From Cardiocondyla obscurior (taxonomy: Eukaryota > Arthropoda > Insecta > Hymenoptera > Formicidae): 64,000 bases of DNA. This document shows, in pieces, positions 40,868 to 52,700 of the stretch. Below the pieces are notes generated by a model. It saw only the letters and a list, made by a program, of their open reading frames with translations, did not search any database and was not told where the DNA came from. Each line of letters begins with the position of its first letter. Position 1 is the stretch's first letter. The stretch covers positions 7,666,001 through 7,730,000 of the forward strand of contig NC_091864.1 in the NCBI RefSeq assembly GCF_019399895.1, written 5' to 3'. A program made the translations under genes and the position numbers.

Positions 40868-43800
40868 TCATTGTGAGGCATGAGCTAAATGGGAATTAAT
40901 AGTATTACGTTGCGCGAATAATCCGATTACATCGAAGAGAGACGTCACGAAGAGACCGCCTTGGCAGGCATCCGCGATACCGACAATAGTGTTTCTTGCG
41001 ATAACGACATGATTCTCTGTTACGATCGTTCGCACTATCATGAACCGCGATAGGATTAACAATCTCGTAGAAACAATCCGCGTCTTCCTCGGGAATAAGC
41101 TCGTCATGAAATTTGTTTAAGCGACTCGTCGGCTCGCCGAAGGCTTTCAAAGCAGAGGAATCCATCAGCCAACCATAAAGAGATCCCCGAATGTGACGAT
41201 TTTCAACGTGATGGATTACATCACCTTTAAGTTTTTTGTTAACTTTCTGCCGACATTGTTTGCAAATGAAAGCCTCTTTCTTGTCAGTAGAAACGCGATA
41301 CCACTTGTCGAGATGAAACTTTCTCGGCGGAGAATTCGAGCTCTTTGTGGGTGGAACATGACGTGAAAAGCATCGGTATGACGCAGATGCTTCTAATAAC
41401 GCTCGCTTTGATTCGCAAGAAAGACCGCGTGAGAATCTATCTGTGATGACGCTCGATCGCGGTTCACGCAAATATTTTTTTATGACGTACCGATTGTTAT
41501 CGTTCCTACTTTTCTCCCGCAAGCTCACTTCCAGCTGCGCGATGCGATGCTCCAGCCGCGTACGTTGTGCCTGCGCGCGATCTTGTTGATCCTCCAACAG
41601 CTTTACCAGCTTTTCTAATCGCATTACTTGCATCTGTTTGCCTTCTAGCGTGGCGTATAATTCTTGAATTGCCTCCGTCTTCGCTATAATTTGTTTGTTG
41701 ATCTAAAAAAAATTTTTTTAATTAGTAGAAATTAATAGCGCTAAATCTCAATGAGCAAAATCACGAAAGATATAATTTACATAACAAGAACAATGGATCA
41801 AATAAAAAAAATATATATGACAGCATTTCAGCTTTCACGGTTTAAATTAAGAATTACCAAAATATGATTTATTGTATAAAAAAATTAAAAAAACGATAAA
41901 AAACGTCAAACATTACTTCATCGATATCTTCGTAACTTTCGTTAGAATTTGCCATGTTTGCCTGCTTCCCTTTAAGGAGGTTTAGTAACTCGTCTCGGAC
42001 TTTGAGGAATTTGCTTTGCTCGCGCATTACTCGATCACGTTGTTCTAATTCCAGTTGCTTTTGCGTCAAGGTAGTTTCTAGCTCTTGATTCTGTTGAATA
42101 ACATCGGCCAAACTGTTGCGTAGGTCGCTAATCTGCTGTTGAAGCTCCACTGCATCCAGTCCCTGAGTCTTGCCGTTTTCTTTCAGCCTTGCTTGAAGAC
42201 GATGCTGAATCTCGGATAATTGGCTCTCCAGCACTTCATTTCTCTCTTGTCTACATTAAAGAGAGAAATAAAAAATTTCAATTTGTAATTAAAGTAGCTT
42301 CGTAAACTCAAAAATTAAAAGTTAATTAAGCGTGTTTCTGATCTAAGAATGTAAAAAAAAATTTATTGTAATATAAGAAAATAATTTTACGTGAATACCC
42401 AATACAAAAAAATAAAAAATTGTTTCTATTATTAATATACTGTATAGAAATATTTTACAAAACCATTATTGTATTTAAAATGGAAATATTGATTTTCCGT
42501 CACTTGTACGTTTTGAGATATTTTAAATATCTCTCTATACAAGAATATATCAGGTGCAATAGATATTGACAGAATAATGCTCAAACGTGATATCGAAGCT
42601 TACGCGAATCTTGCAATCTTTTGAAGCCGAGCGTGCTCCAGCATCAGATTCTGAAGATCATTAGTCTTGGCCACGAGTTCAGCAGCCAGTCTATCCTTCG
42701 TCTCATCTTCGTTATCATAGTTCTGTCGGTAAATGGAAAGAAGGAATAATCGAAACTAATTTTAAGAACGACTCGTTGGAGACAAAAATCATGTTTTAAC
42801 GAGCTAAAGGAAATCGAACGGCTTAGTTTCTAGGTAAGTAAAGGTTCTGAAAGTAGTGCAAACTAACGGCCGCCTGATGCATCACTGCGACTATTTCTTG
42901 CTTCTCTTTTTCGAGCTGTTCGATCTTTTCCATGTGTCTTTCTAATTCAGCTCGGGCAGCCATCAGATCATTGTACAAGCAAATTTCGTTCTCCGTATGT
43001 TTATCTGTAAAAGCGATAATCTAAATAAAAATTTTGTCCAGCAAATATGTAATATATTGTATTAATATTTTGTCCGAAATGTGAGAAATGTTTTCCATTT
43101 AAAATTATTAATTTTAAACTTCCTTAATTAAATTTTCCACTTTGAAATTATTAATTTATACCTGTAACAGCAGTATTATTGCTCTTCTGACTTGCGAGAT
43201 CACAAAGCAGTTGGCTCTTCTCTTCAAGGTGTTTACAACGTTCTTTCATTTCATTTAGAGCACTTTCAGCTTGTTGCCTATCATAAATTCAATATTAAAA
43301 TTAGTTTTAGCGACAGTTTTTTAGAAAAACATTCAGCAAACTTTTTAATTTATACATTTTTTTTAACATGATATTAAAAGACGTAAAACAGATGGCAATA
43401 TTTAAAAGTGAAACTCACCTCTTTTCTCTCTCTTCAATAAACTCTGAATTCATCGTTTCAAATTTTGCCGATAACTCTTTAATAGTAGTATTTGCCTCAG
43501 CTTCCTTGCAAGTCATCTTTTCTTTAAGCTCCAGTATCCTAAAGCAAGTGACTTTAAGAAAATACAGAATAAAAAAAATCGATTTTGCTATCATCCAAGC
43601 AGCCTCATTATCCAGCTAAAGATTCAAGTAATTTTTTAAAGTTGTGTAATAGGAATTTAATGTTATTAAAAACTTTTTTCTTTTTAATTTAATTATTAAC
43701 ATTAGACTTTAAGTTTTTTTTAGATCAATGTTAAAAGAAGCCGAGAATTCGATGGTATTAAAAAAACAACCGTGACTCCGAACTGTCGCGTTGCTTTTCC

Positions 43801-45007
43801 AACTTTGCCACGAGAACCTCGCTATTCTTCGTGGCTTTGTGTATATCCTTCGTTCTCAGCTCCATTGCCTGATCTTTCTGCTTCAGCTGAGCTTCCAACG
43901 ACTTCACGTTGCTCTGCATCTGTTGCGACTTTGCCTCCTCGTTAGCCACGTGTCCCTCCAGCTCGCGAATCCTCGTTCTCATCTTTTGCAGCTGCAGCTC
44001 CATCATTTTCGTCTTGTCCTTACCCTGACTTGCCTTGTCACGCTCCGTTTTGAGCTCCTCCAGAGCGGCGGTCAGCTGCTTATGCAGCAGGTCCCCGTGA
44101 TCGACATTCGGCCGTTCCTCCTTCGCGCGCTCACGATAATCGTCGTATTCGCTGCAGAGTTTCGAGGACCTCGTCGCAAATTCGGCGACGAAGTTCTTCT
44201 GATCCGTTCGCAGATCGTCCAGCTGCGTTCTCATCGCCTCATTGTCTCGCGCGAGATTCACCTGTCGTGCCTCCACTTCTGAATAATCTGCCGGGACCAG
44301 CGCGTTACCCGTCTCGTCCTGCCGACTCGATTCTGTCAGCCAGTGCTTGACAAGGGACGCGAACGACATGCTCTCGTCCAGGGAACGCTGGCAGATCTCT
44401 TGGGAGCGGTCGCAGAGACTCTGTAACTGACTTTGTAACAACGAGACGCCGATCACCACCGACTCGTCCATGCAGATTGGCTCCCGCTGTTCGGTGCAAT
44501 CCTCCTGCGAGCTCCTTTCAGCCGGCGTCGGCGTTCTTTGCTTCGGGCACTCCACTTGAAGCGATCTCAGCTCCTCGATCTTGCCGGGATCTTTGCCGCC
44601 GGCCGCGATTATCTTTTCACGTAAGTTCGACATCTCGTCGTACAAATCACGCGCAACTTTCTGCAGACGTAACAAAGAAAAATGTCAGAGAAGAATATTT
44701 ATAACCTTTACCGTCTTACGTGCACATATATCTTTACTTTCACCTTTCACCTTTCAATTGCATTTAAGACCTTCGATATCATATTTCAAAGCAACTCACT
44801 AAAGCGTCATGAACATACTCTTACGATGTCACGTAGTAACGAAGCCTTGCTTTCAGGGAAAAGTCAATGTTCGCTTTTGACAATTACTTGTTTATCCACC
44901 AGGATCTTCTTCAGATTCGCGTACCGCGTTCTCTTCGAACTGTACTGCACTTCCAGGTGGCGCTTGTCCACGGGCACCATGTTGGTCGGCTTTCTAGACG
45001 ACGACAT
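40868..45007 (-). CDS. Long coiled-coil protein with C-terminal CxxC...H zinc-finger-like motif, 8 exons; 3' end frame-disrupted
   Basis: Exons on the minus strand: 45007-44888, 44660-43771, 43538-43419, 43277-43162, 43004-42868, 42722-42604, 42250-41917, and 41702 to the stop. All phases agree, and the splice sites are GT-AG. About 877 aa read in the main frame. The first exon is basic (MSSSRKPTNMVPVDKRHLEV). Residues of roughly 40-690 are dominated by Glu/Lys/Gln/Leu heptad-like coiled coil. Near residues 759-782 is FICKQCRQ...HHVENRH, a CxxC followed by His residues, resembling a zinc finger. I do not recognise the family; a centrosomal or cytoskeletal scaffold is only a guess. The main frame stops at 40905, but the last roughly 50 codons read better in the +1 frame, which ends with TGA at 40868. 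The exon 2 donor (CG|gttgtt) is weak. The reading frame is open upstream of the chosen ATG to an acceptor at 45106, so an additional N-terminal exon is possible. Confidence 0.8.
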
Positions 45008-45106
45008 ACCCACGACCTTTATATTTGGTTGACGTGCCGAGTTGTTGTTCGAGCTAATCCGGCTGGAAGTTTCCTCGTTGCACTTTGGGCGACTCACCAC
45101 TTCGCC

Positions 45107-46619
45107 CTGCCGAGAAGATTAAGAGCCATGTTTGACGAGCGGCGGACGAGGTATCGAAAACGTTTCGTAAGTTCGTTAAATATCGGCGTTAAATGTAGAG
45201 CAATACTGTCGAAAGTACGTTGACGAAACGAATGCTTTCTCTTGTTACGCGTCTAGGCTATTTAGGAACATGTCTGGTCAAACGATAACGCACTTGCACA
45301 CCATTTCGTTCAAAATGTGGAATTCTACTCTTGATTTTGCATCCAGCGCTCAATGCGACCGACTTCTTCGACGAGTTCGACGACGGACGATCTTCTTTTC
45401 CTACAAAAAGTTTGTTTTTTTTATTAAAAATATATTGCACAATTTTATCTTGTTTTTCTTGTTAGCTGTATTCTACGGTTAAAAAAAAAAAATCTCAGTT
45501 TCGTCTTCACATGTGACGGCAAAGATGCAAAGATCGCAATTTCGTATTTTTATATTTGGAGTTTTAACGCGGAGCAACCTGAAGGTTTTGTCGCGTCCGC
45601 TTCGCTTAGCATTATCCCGGCTCTTTTTCACGATAATGTGGCGCGACCGGTGACAGTTGGATTTACGAATAGATCCGCGGGATTTTCGAGAGGAGATTAC
45701 TCCGGGGAGAATTTTAATTTCGTTGTCTTGTCGGTTGGACGGCGAAATGACAGGGCGTTAACATTGGTCTGTGCGCGATAGCCGGCAACTTCAAAGCGTT
45801 ACAAAATCGCAGTTATTTTTACGACGAACGTCGGCAACGATACTTTCTACGACAGAATACACGGCCGCAATAAAGTTGATTAGAATCCTATTAAAGTACA
45901 TCGGTTTTAATAATTACATTTGTAAAATATTAAATTGCATCTTCCGCGCGTGTGTGTGCGTATAAAAAATAAAAAATATATATTGCTGCTTCAAATAAAT
46001 ATTTATTTAAAGCTGAACCGATAATATTAAAATTAAAAAACTGTGCTCTTTTGCGATGTATATTTACTAGATTTTATTTCACGTTTATAAAAACTCCTGA
46101 AAAAAAAGAAAATTAAAAAAAAAAAAGAAATACATATTCGTGAAATCGGCTAGATTGTAATGGACAAGCGGCGCCACTTTTAATTGCCAAAAACCGAGAC
46201 GAGAGTTTCGTCACGCTCAAACAAATAAAGCAATTCAGCAATGAACAAGGTCAAGTCAATTAGTCTGCTTAATTCGGTCTCTTCTACGTATCGCAATGGA
46301 TTAATTGTTGGTACACTTTTTTTTTATATAAATGACGCATACTTATAACGCCGCAATTTTAATTCCTCATGTTTTATCTATCATACATTTTCATAAAACG
46401 CACGCAAAGAGTAACGAAGCTAGGCCGTTGTTACGTAATAAAATTCACAATGAAACGTGCAACCGTGGTACGCGTTTTACATTTTTGAAAGACTTGTAAT
46501 TAACGATTTGAACCATTGTTCATTAAATACAATTTTTTTTTTAGCGTCCCGAGATCGTCGCGAGAACTAAAAAAGATGCCGGGGTCTGCACATGCGCGAG
46601 CTTGCAGTGACGGTCCAGT
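45107..46619. other. Intergenic region between the coiled-coil gene and F-spondin
   Basis: The 5' ends of the two genes face away from each other here, about 1.7 kb apart between start codons. The left part probably holds 5' UTR of the coiled-coil gene. The rest is AT-rich with A/T homopolymers, and no gene was recognised. Confidence 0.5.
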
Positions 46620-46733
46620 AGTCGGATGGCGGTCAGTCAGGCGGAGGCGCGCGACTGTGTCGGAGGTATTACGGGTGTGTTTCCCTGCCGCGTCGAAGAA
46701 CACACGTGACTCCTTCGTAAAGGGAAAAAAAGT
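46620..46733 (+). promoter_or_regulatory. 5' flank / probable 5' UTR of F-spondin
   Basis: The stretch before the first coding exon is CpG-rich. It holds a TCAGTC sequence near 46635, resembling the arthropod initiator TCAGT, and a CACGTG E-box near 46701. The transcription start is inferred, not shown. If the true start codon is the ATG at 51565, this stretch and the 27-nt exon 1 would all be untranslated. Confidence 0.3.
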
Positions 46734-49700
46734 ATGGCGTTCTGGGCGAACAACATCATGGTAAGTAGCCGCTTGATTGTAATTAGATTTTATAAAAATT
46801 GTTAAGTATAATCGTCAGCCGTCTACCTTAGAACGCCCGTTTCGCGTAGAGAGAATCGCGCAAAGAATCAACGTGCGCGGGTACATTTGGTAACGCGGCA
46901 CGGAAAAGTAGAGATCCCGATAACGAAATTCGGCAGCTGACACGCATCTGCGAATTAACTAACCGTCATGAGATAATAAACCAAGTTAATAACGATTAAA
47001 AGAAAAAAAGAAAAGAAGCGCGTGCACGTCGCGCGCGGATGTATCGTTTAAATCGAAAATTACAGTAACGCGCTTAATTACGATTTCATAATGGACGTTT
47101 CTCTGATAGCGTGTAATTGCGCGTCCCGATTGAAATATTCGATGATTTCTGCTCGACCGATTTGTTGGCCAGCCAAGCGTGCAGAGTGCTTCCCTTATGC
47201 ACGACTAGGCACATTATTCGAACGTATTGCCGTTCGTAGGAAACTGATAAGGACGGCGGGAAGCGGAAAAGGGGTGTAAGAGAGACGCGCAGGGGTTGCG
47301 TCCGCGGCGCAACATGGATAAGTCGGATAAAAGGCGATCGAGCCGCGGTAATTTTTAGACTCTGCGACAGCCGCAGAAGTCCATTTACAATTTTTTATAT
47401 GAGCGCCATCGAGAAAACGCGTCGCGCTGAATATCCCTCGCGAGTTGGCGAGCCAAAAAATTTCAATTAATAGAAGTAGGTGGAAAGTATTTGCCGGCCA
47501 TTCGATTGATGTTCAGTTTCAAGAAAATATATTTATAATGGAATAATTGCTCGAGAATCTGTAAATTCTATAAACTATGCTCGACTCCGACGAAATTTAA
47601 ATGAAAATCTGTTTATGTTAACGGCACGCAGATTATCGCGCTTTAGATATTCAACATTTTAACATTCGTTAAAATGCAATCTGACGAGCGTTAACGGAGC
47701 AACAGTTTCAATCGATCCAACGGTAATTTTGTGACTATCCAACCGTTTTGTTCCGACATCCGCTGATGAAATAAATTGCTTCGCGAGGAGTATGTATTTT
47801 CTCGCTTTCTATATTAGAATTACTGCATTTATTCAGTCAATACCGAAGGTTTGTATCGGGTCGGTCGGACAACAAACATTCCGATAAACTGGAATAGCAC
47901 CGATGACGGCATTTATCGGCCGCGACTATTTCAAGTGAAAAATCAATGTTATATCCGGAAGCGTTTGCCCGACCGTTGGGCAGCCTAAATTTTTTATGGA
48001 TCTTTACACTTCCGGATGATACAGATTGATAAAAAAAAAATAACAGAAACAAAATAGTCAGCTTTTATCGTCATTTAGAGAGAAATAGTTTTTTACATTC
48101 TTCCGTGCGAAAAACGAGCAACAACTGGACGAGTCAGATACTCGACGAAGTATTTTGTTAATACGCATTTGTATAGGCTCTCTGAAACACGTATTAATAA
48201 ATGGTAGTAAAAATTTTATGAACGCAATTATACATACATCGAAAATTAATACAAAATTTTACGAAATGATTAATCTACTGTTTAATATCAGTTACGATTG
48301 GCGACTGAATAAAATGAAAGATATTATTTTGAACGAAAAAAAAAAGGAACTAAAAGAGAAAATATTTTTTTTAACATTGCCGTGCGAGAAATATTTTGCA
48401 CGTGGATTGTTAATTTTTTTTTTATTTCGTCGAAAAGGCTATTCTTCAAAAAGTTAGTTCGAGTTAGCGTGGAAAGCGTATGATTTCATGATGTATGACG
48501 GTCCCATACTCTAAATAAAGAATATCCTGCCAAGCAGCGACGTCAGGAACGCAATTTCCTTCGGAAAGCATCCGGTAAAGTAGAACGTGTTTTACAGCGA
48601 TATAAAATCTCTGGATCGCGATTTTCCGTACACAAGATGCATTTAAGTACATAAAGAAAAAAAAGGGTAGGCGGAGGACGAAAAAGATAGCGATAAAAAG
48701 AGGCAAAGAAATGCCATGCGAACGGCGATGTAACGCGGCGGCGACGTTGGGTTATTTCGGTGAAAATTATTACGGATCGCGGTTATCTTCGTCGTTAAAT
48801 ATCCCAGCCGTCTATTTGCCGAAAGGTATATGAATACGTTTTCACCGCCCTTACCGAGGGCTCCTATTCCGCGGCTTTGATCGTAATATCGCCGATGAAG
48901 TCCTCGTTCGCGTCGCCTCTCTTCCGTTTTTCTTCCGGAGTCCCAGACCAATATATTGACGTCACCCGGGGTGGGTAATCTGTCGTACGGAGTTACGCTT
49001 TCCTTGACGCGAGTCCCTCCAAGTTTCCGCCACCCTTCGCCTCGTAATCCCGCGCGCGACTTCGCCGTTTATTCATCCCGGTAACCTCATTTAGCTCGAT
49101 AATGACCCCCCCGGCTACGAGGCGCGACGTTAATAAAATCTCGGTGAAACTTACCTTGTTACAGGGTATAAATGATAATGCGAAACGAATATGCCGGAAA
49201 TACGGTGCCGGGGCTCTCGAGGATTGCGCGTTTGATCATTTAATTGCTGTATTAATTATCTGGAAACGCTTTTCATCGAATTAGAAACGCATCGTAATTA
49301 TGATGCTTATCGTCGGTAATCGATTCGTTCGCTCGTTAACGTAAAAATAACGTCACGCACTGGCGTGAAAAAGTTAACTTATTACGCGGTTTAACATTTT
49401 ATTTACATTATCTATAAACCTTGTGATACCTCGGTTACTGATAAGGGCTTAGCAGCTTAGCTAAATGGAATTAATTAATAATCCCGTTTACTCGTCAATG
49501 TAACTACGCGAAATATAATTATTATTTTGTTTAATTAGGTTTTCAGCCGTTAATAATATAAATCTCTTAATGTGCCGCGTGAATAAATTAAAAGCAAGAT
49601 TTACCGTACATTAATAAACGTTAAATAATAATTAAAATCTTCTGATAAATTGCGCGATTACGTAATAATTATCGGAGCTTCGTTACACCGTGATAATTAT

Positions 49701-52700
49701 TATATTAATTACATCAATAATTTTATTAATTTATTTATCTGGAGTGCGTCTATTTCACATTTATCTTAAATAAATTCATAAATCCCAGGTCGGCGTATTT
49801 AGAGAATCGTGCAGATCTCTGCGATATTCTTGTTACGCGATAAGAGACAATTAATATAGCGCGACGCTATGAATTTTCACTGTAATCCCGTTTTATTCTC
49901 GAGCATGGTCGTTCAAAATCCGTGCAAACACGTTGCGTACTCACGCAATATAATTTCGGCAATATTACCGTCCGCTGCAGGGAAAATCGTAGCCACGATC
50001 GGTTTCTCTTGGTGGATATTGTTTGAGTTTCCCCGCTGGTGTTCCGCGACCGAGAGAACGAGCATGGCAGAACGCCAGGCAGAGTGAAATGCCATGCCCT
50101 ATATACACCGGCTTGGCGCAATATATTTAGGCGCTTGGGATTTATGGTTAACCAGCTTATTAGAGGCCAGCGTGATGTTCGTGGATCAACGTGTCGCACG
50201 GCGTACAAGCACCGCATTTTCCGCGTATCGGTTGCACGATCGTATACGGACCATGTTATCGCAAACGAGACGTAAGAATCAGCCGCGCGCATTTATTCTT
50301 TTATTTATCTATTTTTTTTTTATTTTTTTTTTACACGCACGTTAAACCGCATGCGACTGCAGAACTTCAAGTAATTTATTCGCCTCAATTATTCCAGCCC
50401 GTGGCGCGATGTACGATTCGTTATTCATCATTTTCGCTCGAAAATATTATATTGATATTCAATATAATTAATAATGAGCGAAAGCGTATTTATTTTCGTT
50501 TTAATCACTCATTATTCGTATTTTTATATTTTTAGTTTAGTTTTTTTTTTAAATAAATAGTTTATATATTCAGGAAGTATCTTTCAACGCGTAATTATTA
50601 ATAATTCTATTCCGAATTAACAAAAAGAAAAAAAAGGGGAAAGAAAAAATTGACTTTAGAAGACACGGTTTGTCTGTTTGCCTCAGCAATACTTTACGTC
50701 ACACCTTTACCACCACGTTGAATATTTCGAATGTGTGCTCGTTCAATGAACCGGGAAAAGTGCGAACGTCTCTACGTACCCCGTTTCGGCGCCAAGATTC
50801 TGCCAAGATCGCCGAGTGAATCAGTGCCGATGCATTTTCAGCCGCGCTTTGTTTCGCTGAGCACGTGAACACTGCGAAGGTAATTGTCTCACGTGTTGGC
50901 AACGTTCTAGACCCCCGAGACTCACGTGCACCCACGTTCGCAGATTCTCGTTGCTTCTAATCCCTTACCGGTGTAATTAAAACGAATTAAACGAAGTTAG
51001 CTTGCGGATGCAAAATGCGAGCGATAAATTTTTTTTTTTTTTACTTTCCTTCGATTCTAAAATACTTTCGTTCAAATTTTAATTGAAGCACATGTGAGGA
51101 GAGTGAATTGATAAAAATGTAAGGACGTGCGACGTGTCTTCGAAACGTGAGAGAGATGGGTCACCGGTTGTTCCCACGAAACTAATTTACATTTTAATTT
51201 CGCCTACTCCGTCGCTCCGTCTCTTTGAATCTTTGACGCAAATTATAACGCGGACGATGTATATTCACTAAAAATAAATTAGCATTATTGCAATGCGAAC
51301 GTAGAAGAGAACTGTGGTAATTTGTTAAAATCGTTGCTCGATAGGGACGAAGTATTTCAGAAAAACGAGATGTGCGGAATGCTTTAAAAGCTCGGCCATT
51401 CGAATCGTACGGATTCGCGTTATATCACCGACGATTTAACGCGATTTAACGCGAGAAAACATTTTCGCTTTATAATCCGTATCGTCGCGCGCGGAAACAA
51501 TGGGCCTAAACCGTTGATTCGCGCCAAAGGAATGAGATATTGTTACTTTCTCTGTTTCCAGGCGATGTATAACACCAGGATTCTGTGCCGCGCCGTTTTG
51601 TTGCTGATAGCGGTGGCTACCAGCACGGATTCGACAAAGTGCTCCCGGATCATAGAAGGCACCACAGTGTCACGCTCTAATGCTGAGGGCAAATACCACT
51701 TCGAGATGACGCTTTTCAACAGAAACGAGAGCGCATACGCCTACATGCCGAACACCAAATACAGCCGTGAGTAAAAATATAATCCTATATAATAATCGCG
51801 AGCGAAAGAAATTACGTTGCGATTACAAATTTTATGTTTCCCGTTGGGAAAGTTGAGAAAAGTCAAAGGCGATTTTACGCAGACGTGCGTACGTGTAGGG
51901 GGGAAAAGTAGCCGGCGCATCTCGCGTCGCTTCGTAATTTATATGGCTTTATTATGCCGCTGCATTTGAATGTGCGAATTGAGGAAACGGTATCCGACTG
52001 ACATAGGAAGTTAGTTACTTAAAGTTGTCGCAGTCGCAAGAAATAGCGACTGCTTTGGACTTTCGTGTGACATTTGAATGCTTTTAAACTTTAAATAAGT
52101 TCAGCGACATGAGAGAAAAAGGTTTAAGCACAAATCTCTCATCGACGTTTATAAATCGTACTCGGTATGTCTCCTGAGAGTTCGCGTTTGCGTTAGTGTT
52201 ACGCGCTAGACGTCACGTTTAACACGTTTAAGTATAATATCCTATTCTTACATTAAATAATTTTTAATAATATTAATCGAAGCAATAGTAATTATATTTT
52301 AACTCGCTGTACGAAGTAGATATTTAATTTAAATTTAGTTGAAATTAAATCGAAAACGTTTGTTAAAATGCGTCGATATATTTTTTTATTTTTTTTTTAT
52401 TTTTTTATTTTACGATATTCAAATTTTCAAATATCAGCGACACTTAATCCGACGAGATACTCTGTCGCGGAGGGTCACCGGTAGTGTCCGCTGCAATATT
52501 TGATGCTAGCAGAATTTTGATGCCCTATAAGCTTTCTATATGAATACGTTTGCTGATACGAAATTTCAAGGTTCTTAAAACGTCCAGATATTGCTTTGCT
52601 TTGTCAACATTCTTTGGTTTTATGACGTTGGTGAAATAGTAAAACGCGTTACATGATAAAGAAAAGGTATGTTAAGCAGGAAAATTTGCCATTGTCTTGG

